Shown: positions 4,637 to 11,306 of the stretch, piece by piece
Layout: every line of letters begins with the position of its first letter
Numbering within the stretch: position 1 is the first letter of the stretch
Assembly: GCA_946613705.1 (NCBI GenBank)
Contig: CAMOFU010000044.1
Span: 1-12,525 of the forward strand
Direction of reading: 5' to 3'
Source: an uncultured Clostridia bacterium
GTDB taxonomy: Bacteria; Bacillota; Clostridia; Oscillospirales; Ruminococcaceae
Length of the DNA stretch: 12,525 nucleotides
Made by a program: the position numbers and the translations under genes
Notes under the pieces: model-generated
Told to the model about the DNA's origin: nothing
Seen by the model: only the letters and a program-made list of their open reading frames with translations
The model's database searches: none

Positions 4637-6795
4637 AGATCAGAAGAATAGCAGCGGGTGCTGCTGCATTGGTGCTTTGTCTTGCATCTGTGCCTACCGC
4701 CGCATTTGCAGCCGAAGAAAAGGGAAGTGTTCGCGTTGCGATCGCCAACAACACCTTTTCAAAGGAGGACGGCGCAGCATGGGACGGTGTATTACTGAAT
4801 GCAGAGGTAAATATCGACGAGGATTCCACGATGCTCTCTGTCATCAGGGAAGCGCTTGAAAGCAATGGCTATACCATCAGTGCTCCCGAAAGTGATTGGG
4901 GTGCATATATATCGGATATAAACGGTGTTGGTGAAACCACCTATGCTGTAAAAGAGAATTATTATCCCGGCTGGAATTTAGAGCTCAATCAGTGGTTCAC
5001 AAATCAGGGAGTATCGGCGTATACCGTTAAGGACGGCACTCTCAAGGACGGTGATTTCATCGGCCTCGAATATGCCATAACGGGTACAGATGTCAGAAAT
5101 GATTATTTGAGCAATGATACCTCGGTATCTGAGGTCTATATCAACGGTCAGCTGTTCGAGGATTTTTCTTCCGATAAATTCGAGTATGACATTACACTGA
5201 GTGACGAGAGCCTCAACATTGATGCTGTTCAGAACAACTGCGTGTTCCAGACACGGACATATCTTAATACCTATTCTCCCGAAACAGAGGGCCTCGGTTT
5301 CAGACCGCAGGATGTTATCGAGGTAGCTGACGGAGATACCGTTTACGTCGGTGTCGGCAACAGCAGCTGGCCTTCAAGCTACTGGGGCAGCGATGAGGTA
5401 ACGGAGTCTGTCTACAAGTTCAATATTCATCTTGATACTACCGAGAGTGATGACCTTGCAGCTGCACAGACTGTTATTGATCTTATCGACAGCATAGGAG
5501 AGATAAATAGGGAAAGCTTGATAAACATTTTTGCGGCTCAGTCTGCGTATCTCATGCTGACAGAGAAACAGCAGCAGCTGGTAACAAATATCGATAAACT
5601 GGAAGATGCTATAGAAAAGTATCGGGAGCTGTACGGCGAGATCGATCCTCAGCCGCAGGAGGATCTTGACGATATCTATAAAGCTGTTATAAACAGGCTC
5701 AGTGATTCAGAGGCTGTTTTAGGCAATGAGTGGAAGGCGATCGGTCTTGCGGTGAGCGGTGAGTATTCGGAATCGCTGAGGGCTGAAATGATAAAGAAGA
5801 TCGCTGAGTATGCGCAGACTGCTGTAGACGGCAAGCTTGATGAGAGACGCTGCACCGAGAACGCCAAGGAGGCGATCACTGCTGCTGCACTCGGCTACGA
5901 TCCTACGGATATAGGCGGGGTCGATCTGCTTGCTGCGCTTGCAGACAAGGATTATGTTTCCAAGCAGGGTATCACAGGATATATCTGGGCAAACATTGCT
6001 TATATGGCTGTAGGCAGGGAAGCCCCCTACACCGATGAGCTGCTTTCATTCAGACTTGATAACGGCGCATTCTCGTATGACGGTGAGACTGCCGATGTAG
6101 ATATCACAGCTATGGTGCTTACCGCTCTCAGAGGTCAGAAGAATGCCGAACAGGCGGTTATCGAAGGTTACAACTGGCTGCTGAATGCAGACTATAAGTC
6201 CAGCGAGTCTATCTCTCAGTTCATTATCGCGTTGTCGTCTAATGCAGAGCTTCTCCTGGATAACGTTGACGGTTTATCCGAGATTAATATTCTTATGCAG
6301 ATCAGCGATTATTATCTCGGCAACGGTGAATTTGCTCATGTTCAGGGCGGCAGCTTTGACGGAATGGCGACCGAGCAGGCGCTTCTTGCACTGACTGCGG
6401 CGAAAAAGGCAAGCGGCGAGGGACACTATGCTCTTTACGATTTCACTAATACAAAGCTGATCCCTTATGAGTATATCCCTTATGTGATCGATGACACTTC
6501 TTCCGAGGACGATACCTCGGGCGATAGCAGCACCGAAAGCTCTGAGAATGAGAGCTCGGCAGCTTCTTCCGAGGACGATACCTCGGGCGATAGCAGCACC
6601 GAAAGCTCTGAGAATGAGAGCTCGGCAGCTTCTTCCGAGACAAGCTCTCAGACTTCTCAGGCAAGCAGCGCTGCTGCGGCAGGCACTAACTCCACCAAGA
6701 ATGCGAACCCTGCTACGGCAGGCGGTCTTGCAGGCGGTCTTTTTGTGCTCACAGCTGCATCGGCAGCTATTGCTGTAAGCAGAAGAAAGCACTGA
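4633..6795 (+). CDS. Surface-anchored DUF4430 / alpha-barrel protein, putative corrinoid-binding (intrinsic-factor-like)
   Basis: The product is 720 aa. The parts are a signal peptide (1-27, AFA cleavage); a DUF4430 domain (about 33-150, with GWNLELN at 113-119 and a closing KDGDFIGLEY-type strand); a cadherin-like or Ig-like beta region (about 165-267); a FIVAR-like helical module (about 275-335); and an all-helical region (about 343-605) with paired helices and DNGAFSYDGETADVD / TEQALLAL motifs reminiscent of terpenoid-cyclase-like alpha/alpha barrels. An acidic Ser-rich stalk (about 620-690) with two identical 22-residue repeats follows, then NPATA, a hydrophobic segment and SRRKH, as in sortase substrates. 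DUF4430 is related to the transcobalamin C-terminal domain, and the alpha/alpha barrel is the fold of its other domain; from this and the riboswitch I infer corrinoid capture. GGAGG lies 7 nt before the start. No binding residue can be named by eye. Confidence 0.85.
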   Translation: MKIRRIAAGAAALVLCLASVPTAAFAAEEKGSVRVAIANNTFSKEDGAAWDGVLLNAEVNIDEDSTMLSVIREALESNGYTISAPESDWGAYISDINGVGETTYAVKENYYPGWNLELNQWFTNQGVSAYTVKDGTLKDGDFIGLEYAITGTDVRNDYLSNDTSVSEVYINGQLFEDFSSDKFEYDITLSDESLNIDAVQNNCVFQTRTYLNTYSPETEGLGFRPQDVIEVADGDTVYVGVGNSSWPSSYWGSDEVTESVYKFNIHLDTTESDDLAAAQTVIDLIDSIGEINRESLINIFAAQSAYLMLTEKQQQLVTNIDKLEDAIEKYRELYGEIDPQPQEDLDDIYKAVINRLSDSEAVLGNEWKAIGLAVSGEYSESLRAEMIKKIAEYAQTAVDGKLDERRCTENAKEAITAAALGYDPTDIGGVDLLAALADKDYVSKQGITGYIWANIAYMAVGREAPYTDELLSFRLDNGAFSYDGETADVDITAMVLTALRGQKNAEQAVIEGYNWLLNADYKSSESISQFIIALSSNAELLLDNVDGLSEINILMQISDYYLGNGEFAHVQGGSFDGMATEQALLALTAAKKASGEGHYALYDFTNTKLIPYEYIPYVIDDTSSEDDTSGDSSTESSENESSAASSEDDTSGDSSTESSENESSAASSETSSQTSQASSAAAAGTNSTKNANPATAGGLAGGLFVLTAASAAIAVSRRKH
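6497..6628 (+). repeat. Perfect 66-bp tandem duplication in the stalk of the surface protein
   Basis: Positions 6497-6562 and 6563-6628 are identical and in frame, and a third copy begins (12 bases) before diverging. Each unit encodes a 22-residue acidic Ser-rich segment. Identity at synonymous sites points to a recent duplication and a likely strain-variable stalk length. Confidence 0.95.
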
Positions 6796-6822
6796 TATTC
6801 GACTCTTAACGGAGGCATCACC

Positions 6823-7797
6823 ATGTCCGAAAAACTAAAAAAGCTTATCAAACCATGTATTGCCGCTGCTCTGACGGCGACCGTGCTGATCGCAGCTTAT
6901 TTTTCGGGAGGCGATGTCTCCGCTCCTGTTGATAAGGACGCTGCTCCTGTCACAACAGCATCGGCAGTGACCACAACCGAATTGGCAGTTACCACCTCTG
7001 TGCAGACGCAGAAGACCGAAGCTTCATCTGCAACGTCAACAACGGCAAAGTCTTCCTCGGTTTCCGAAAGCAGCAGCACAGTATCGGCTGTCACTTCCTC
7101 AAATAAGACCACACAGTCAACTGCTGCGCGGACTACAAGAAAAACCACTTCGGCATCTTCTGTAAGAGCATCGGCAGAAGCTCAGACAATGGCGGAAACT
7201 CAGCCCGTGACAGCCGTAAACACTTACGAAACGGCTGCGGGATTGACAGAGCCCTACATTCAGTCGGAAACAGCCGAAGCATCCCCCGAGATCACTTCCG
7301 TGACGACTGAGGAGACACGTCAAACATCTGCGCCGCTGCCGCAGACTACTGCACAAACGTCTGCTTCAAGCAGCCCCAAGCATGATACCTGCTCTATAAT
7401 GATATCCTGCTCCACGGTGTTTGACAATACCGATAAGATAGATAAGGCAATTCTTAAAGAGCAGCCTGCGGACGGAATGATCCTTCCGCGTACAGAAGTG
7501 GAGACAGACACGGGAAGCACGGTATTCGATTTACTGCGTGCAGTGTGCAGCGAGAAAGGTATCCCGCTCGAATACAGCAGGATCGCCGCTACGAACAATT
7601 ATTATATTGAAGGGATAAACAATCTCTACGAATTTGATGCGGGCAACCTTTCGGGGTGGATGTATTCGGTGAACGGACATTTCCCGCAGATGAGCACCTC
7701 ACAGTATGCCGTAAAAGCAGGAGATGTGATAGAGGTCGTCTATTCATGCAGCATAGGAGTAGATGTCGGTGATGATTACTATAACAAGGCGGGCTGA
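6823..7797 (+). CDS. Membrane-anchored DUF4430 protein with Ser/Thr-rich stalk, putative corrinoid-binding partner of the ECF importer
   Basis: The product is 324 aa. Residues 1-10 are basic and 11-27 hydrophobic (a signal anchor or uncleaved signal peptide; no clear lipobox). Residues about 35-188 form a low-complexity Thr/Ser/Ala stalk. DUF4430 occupies about 190-312, with GSTVFDLLRAVC, a GWMYSVNG motif (278-285) and AGDVIEVVYSC; four cysteines lie in this domain (190, 196, 242, 309). GGAGG is 7 nt before the ATG, 27 bp after the previous stop, and the next ATG begins 2 nt after its stop. DUF4430 resembles the transcobalamin beta domain. Located between the large surface protein and EcfT, it may hold ligand near the membrane and deliver it to the transporter. 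That role is inference from context; the domain call is fairly secure. Confidence 0.85.
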   Translation: MSEKLKKLIKPCIAAALTATVLIAAYFSGGDVSAPVDKDAAPVTTASAVTTTELAVTTSVQTQKTEASSATSTTAKSSSVSESSSTVSAVTSSNKTTQSTAARTTRKTTSASSVRASAEAQTMAETQPVTAVNTYETAAGLTEPYIQSETAEASPEITSVTTEETRQTSAPLPQTTAQTSASSSPKHDTCSIMISCSTVFDNTDKIDKAILKEQPADGMILPRTEVETDTGSTVFDLLRAVCSEKGIPLEYSRIAATNNYYIEGINNLYEFDAGNLSGWMYSVNGHFPQMSTSQYAVKAGDVIEVVYSCSIGVDVGDDYYNKAG

Positions 7798-7799
7798 AA

Positions 7800-8690
7800 A
7801 TGCACAGCAGTGAGTTTTCCAAATTGCATCCGCTTACGACCGTTATATATTTTGCAATGCTGCTCGGTGCAGGAGCGTTTACCGTTCAGCCTTTCTTTAT
7901 TGCGCTGTCTCTTATCGGGGCAGCGTGCTTTGTGTTAAGGCTGCTCGGTACTGCTGCTCTCAGAAAGCTGCCGTATCTGCTGTTTCCGCTGTTGATCGCC
8001 GCAGGGATAAATGTTCTGTTCAATCACAGAGGTGTTACCGTGCTGGCGCATTTCCCGTCGGGGAATGCGCTCACGCTCGAATCTCTGCTTTACGGTATCG
8101 CATCGGGAACTATGCTGTGCGGAGTGCTGATATGGTTCTGTTGCTTCGGAAAGCTGTTCACAAGCGAGAAGCTTATGTGCCTTACGGGAAGGCTGTTTCC
8201 GTATCTGACTATAGTCATTTCTATGACCGTGCGCTTTATCCCGCTTTTTGCCCGACGCTTCCGCGAGATCGCCGATGCACAGACGCAGCTCGGGTTTGGG
8301 ATAAGCGGTGTAAGCATCGGTAAACGGCTGAAAAACCTTGCAAGGATATTTTCAATTCTGATCTCCCGCTCGCTTGAAGAATCTGTCGAGACTGCGGATT
8401 CCATGCGCTGCCGCGGATACGGACTGTCGGGCAGAAGCTCTTTCAGTATGTTCAGATTCAGAAAAACAGATGCGCTCCTGATCGCTGTTTCTGTATTGGC
8501 AGGCGGATACGTTATTACAGGGGAGATCATCGGACTCAACGAGTTCCGTTTTTATCCGAGGATCTATTGCAGTGAAGCAAGCCTGTTCTCAGTGATACAG
8601 TATGCAGCGTTTGGTGTACTTTGCTTTCTGCCCTTTATTTTTGAGCTTACGGAGGATATTTTATGGAGATCGCGTCTGTCAGAGATCTGA
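7800..8690 (+). CDS. ecfT: ECF transporter transmembrane component EcfT (CbiQ family)
   Basis: This is the membrane scaffold that couples ATP hydrolysis in EcfA/EcfA' to toppling of the substrate-binding S component. The protein is 296 aa with several hydrophobic segments (about 12-45, 57-75, 95-117, 132-150, 226-245, 262-282). Family landmarks are VRFIPLF (144-150) followed by the coupling-helix region, and the second signature motif SMRCRGYG (201-208), close to the usual A-M-x-x-R-G. The first motif, where many relatives have A-R-G, reads AQTQLGFG (160-167) and lacks the arginine. The start lies 2 nt after the preceding gene with only a weak GGCGGG upstream, suggesting translational coupling. 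Its 3' end overlaps the next gene by 28 bp. The specific substrate cannot be read from EcfT itself. Confidence 0.9.
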   Translation: MHSSEFSKLHPLTTVIYFAMLLGAGAFTVQPFFIALSLIGAACFVLRLLGTAALRKLPYLLFPLLIAAGINVLFNHRGVTVLAHFPSGNALTLESLLYGIASGTMLCGVLIWFCCFGKLFTSEKLMCLTGRLFPYLTIVISMTVRFIPLFARRFREIADAQTQLGFGISGVSIGKRLKNLARIFSILISRSLEESVETADSMRCRGYGLSGRSSFSMFRFRKTDALLIAVSVLAGGYVITGEIIGLNEFRFYPRIYCSEASLFSVIQYAAFGVLCFLPFIFELTEDILWRSRLSEI

Positions 8691-11266
8691 GCTTTACATA
8701 TCCCGATAACGCCCTGCCCGCCCTTGATCGCATCGATCTGAGCATCAATGAGGGCGAGCTCGTGCTGCTCTGCGGACCCTCGGGCTGCGGAAAAAGCACG
8801 CTGCTGCGTCATTTCCGCACCTCACTTTCTCCGAGAGGCAGCAGATCGGGGCAGGTGCTGTTTAAAGACAGACCTCTTGCCGAGACCGATCTGAGAACAC
8901 AGACCGAGAGTATAGGATATGTAGGGCAGTCTCCCGAGAATTCGATAGTTACCGATAAGGTGTGGCACGAGCTTGCGTTCACGCTTGAAAGCCTCGGAGC
9001 AAGCAGCGAGCTTATTCGCAGGAGGACTGCTGAAATGTCCGCATTCTTCGATCTTGACGGCTGCTTTAACAGTCCGACGGCTGAGCTGTCGGGCGGGCAG
9101 AAGCAGCTTGTATCGCTTGCCTCTGCTATGACGACCCGCCCGTCTCTTCTTATACTCGACGAGCCCTCCTCGCAGCTTGACCCTGTATCGGCAAGAAAAC
9201 TGTTTGAAGCCGTAAGAAGGATAAACCGTGAGCTCGGAACTGCTGTTATCATCAGTGAGCATCGGCTCGATGAGGTCTTTCCGTTAGCCGACAGGATAGT
9301 ATTTATGGATAATGGGAGGATCGTATCAGATACGAGTATCCCCGAGCTTGATATAAGCGCCCTCGGAACTGACGCTGCAATGACACTTCCTGTTCCTGTC
9401 AGAGTATGGTCGGCAGCCGGCGGGAAAGGCATCTGTCCCGCAGATGTGTCAAAGGGCCGTGTCTGGCTCAAATCCCGGCTTGAAAAGAATAAGGAATACT
9501 CGGCTGCCGACAGATCTGTCTCCGTATCGGGTGATACGGCTCTGTCAGCAAAAAAAATATCTTTCAGATACAGCAAGGATTCCAAGGATATTCTTGACCG
9601 GCTCGAACTGACCGTGAAAAGGGGAGAGTTTATAGGTATCCTCGGCAGCAACGGCTCGGGAAAGAGTACACTTATGTCCGTTCTCGCAGGCTTTAAAAAG
9701 GCATATCGCGGCAGTCTCGATAAATGCGGAAAGGTCATGCTGATGCCGCAGGAGCCTTCTTCGCTGTTCTGTCGGGATAAGCTGATAGACGATCTGCGTG
9801 AAATGACCGAAGATGCCGAGCTGCTTGAGCGGATCATTGGCCTGTGCAGGCTTGATGGGCTGACCGAGCGGCACCCCTTTGATCTTTCGGGCGGGGAGCT
9901 CCAGCGCGCAGCACTTGCTAAGCTGATGCTTGCAGCTCCCGATATCCTGCTTCTTGATGAACCGACCAAGGGTACCGACCGTTCGTTCAAGCGGGAGCTT
10001 TCCCGAATCATCGGAACGCTCTGTGCCGGCGGAACGGCTGTTATTGCAGTCACACATGATGCTGAGTTTGCAGCCGAGAACTGCACTCGCTGTGCTATGC
10101 TTTTCTCAGGTGAACTGATCGGCTTTGCCGACCCGCAGAGTTTTTTCTCGGGTAATCTGTTTTATACCACTGCCGCATCGAGAATGTCACAGGGCTTGAT
10201 AAACAATGCAGTGACTGCCGATGATATCATCAATGCCCTCGGAATAAAAAGCAATACATCAGAAACCGACGATCCCAAGCCGATAGATATATATATCAGC
10301 AGTAACACAGGCTCGGTCGATAAAGCCGCCTACGACAGATCAAACGTTAAAAATAAAAAGAAAGCATCTCCGCTAAGGATAGTGCTCAGGGTGATCTCTC
10401 TGCTGATGCTCGGGATATCAGCGGCAGGCTGTATGGAGCTGTTCACATCGGTCTTTGGTGACAACGAACTGCTTCCGTATGTGATGCTTGCTGTGTCCTC
10501 GGTTCTTACAGCTCTCTCGTTCTCGGACGGCAGGACAGCAGCTCACCGAACATCTCCGCGCCGACCGCCGACAGTCAGGGCAGTGGTGTCATCAGCGATA
10601 ATGCTTCTTTTGATACCGTTAACAGTGTTTGTCGGCTCTCACTTTTTAAACACGGGAAAATATCTGTTTGTGTCTCTTGTTGTGATGCTCGAGGCATCTC
10701 TGCCGTTTTATCTGCTGTTTGAGAGCCGCCGACCGAATGCAAGAGAGCTTGCGGCGACCGCGGTTATGACTGCTGCCGCTGTTGCGGGCAGGGCTGCATT
10801 TTATATGCTGCCACAGTTCAAGCCCGTGCTTGCCGTGGTAGTGATAACAGGTGCATCATTCGGCAGCCATACAGCGTTTTTGGTTGGCTCGCTCTCGATG
10901 CTCATCTCGAACTTTATGTTCGGTCAGGGTCCCTGGACACCGTGGCAGATGTTTTCTATGGGTATTGTCGGAGCAGCTGCGGGGCTGATATTTGATAAGG
11001 GTCTGCTTCCGCAGCGCCGCGAGCTGCTTGCACTGTTCGGATTCTTTGCAGCTGTTTTTATTTACGGCGGGATAGTTAATCCCTCTACACTTTTCATAAT
11101 GCACAACGAAGTGAACCTCGCGTCTGTTACGGCTGCCTATGCCGCAGGGCTTCCTCTTGATGTTATCCACGGCGCGGCAACTCTCGGCTTCCTTTACGTC
11201 CTCGCACCCGATGTGCTGAAAAAGCTCGAACGTCTGAGGGTAAAATACGGCTTCTTTGAAGAATGA
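8663..11266 (+). CDS. ECF transporter fusion: two ATPase domains (EcfA, EcfA') plus S-component-like membrane domain
   Basis: The product is 867 aa. ATPase 1 has Walker A GPSGCGKST (38-46), Q-loop Gln89, ELSGGQKQ (141-148), Walker B LLILDEP (162-168) and switch His200. ATPase 2 has GSNGSGKST (328-336), Gln363, DLSGGELQ (407-414), LLLDEP (429-434) and His465. Both sites look intact. A polar Lys-rich linker (about 505-570) leads to a membrane region (about 572-855). Its core RELAATAVMTAAAVAGRAAF, followed by LVGSLSMLISNFMFGQGPWTPWQM, resembles ECF S components of the type seen in ruminococci; two extra membrane segments (about 573-620) precede this core. EcfT is the only missing module and is encoded just upstream. 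GGAGG lies 7 nt before the ATG, inside ecfT. Corrinoid as substrate is inferred from the riboswitch and the DUF4430 neighbours. Confidence 0.92.
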   Translation: MEIASVRDLSFTYPDNALPALDRIDLSINEGELVLLCGPSGCGKSTLLRHFRTSLSPRGSRSGQVLFKDRPLAETDLRTQTESIGYVGQSPENSIVTDKVWHELAFTLESLGASSELIRRRTAEMSAFFDLDGCFNSPTAELSGGQKQLVSLASAMTTRPSLLILDEPSSQLDPVSARKLFEAVRRINRELGTAVIISEHRLDEVFPLADRIVFMDNGRIVSDTSIPELDISALGTDAAMTLPVPVRVWSAAGGKGICPADVSKGRVWLKSRLEKNKEYSAADRSVSVSGDTALSAKKISFRYSKDSKDILDRLELTVKRGEFIGILGSNGSGKSTLMSVLAGFKKAYRGSLDKCGKVMLMPQEPSSLFCRDKLIDDLREMTEDAELLERIIGLCRLDGLTERHPFDLSGGELQRAALAKLMLAAPDILLLDEPTKGTDRSFKRELSRIIGTLCAGGTAVIAVTHDAEFAAENCTRCAMLFSGELIGFADPQSFFSGNLFYTTAASRMSQGLINNAVTADDIINALGIKSNTSETDDPKPIDIYISSNTGSVDKAAYDRSNVKNKKKASPLRIVLRVISLLMLGISAAGCMELFTSVFGDNELLPYVMLAVSSVLTALSFSDGRTAAHRTSPRRPPTVRAVVSSAIMLLLIPLTVFVGSHFLNTGKYLFVSLVVMLEASLPFYLLFESRRPNARELAATAVMTAAAVAGRAAFYMLPQFKPVLAVVVITGASFGSHTAFLVGSLSMLISNFMFGQGPWTPWQMFSMGIVGAAAGLIFDKGLLPQRRELLALFGFFAAVFIYGGIVNPSTLFIMHNEVNLASVTAAYAAGLPLDVIHGAATLGFLYVLAPDVLKKLERLRVKYGFFEE

Positions 11267-11270
11267 GCAA

Positions 11271-11303
11271 AAGCCCCTGTATCACGATCAGATACAGGGG
11301 CTT
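11271..11303. terminator. Bidirectional intrinsic terminator between convergent genes
   Basis: A perfect 13-bp stem, 11271-11283 (AAGCCCCTGTATC) with 11291-11303, closes a 7-nt loop. It begins 5 bp after the ECF fusion stop and ends 4 bp before the stop of the convergent gene. On the plus strand the tail is T-rich but interrupted (CTTGTTCTATTCTT). On the minus strand the stem is followed by TTTTGCTC. It can serve both transcripts. Confidence 0.88.
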
Positions 11304-11306
11304 GTT

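Noticed and set aside
8809..10086. Long minus-strand frame of 425 codons
   Set aside because: It lies entirely opposite the two ATPase domains, whose motifs are intact on the plus strand. Its Ser/Arg-rich composition is typical of a shadow frame, and it lacks a convincing ribosome binding site.
7800..11266. Assignment of the ECF genes as a cobalt (CbiMNQO) transporter
   Set aside because: No CbiM or CbiN-like sequence is present. The fused membrane domain resembles vitamin-type S components, and the DUF4430 neighbours point to intact corrinoid rather than cobalt ion. The cobalt alternative is not strictly excluded by the riboswitch alone.
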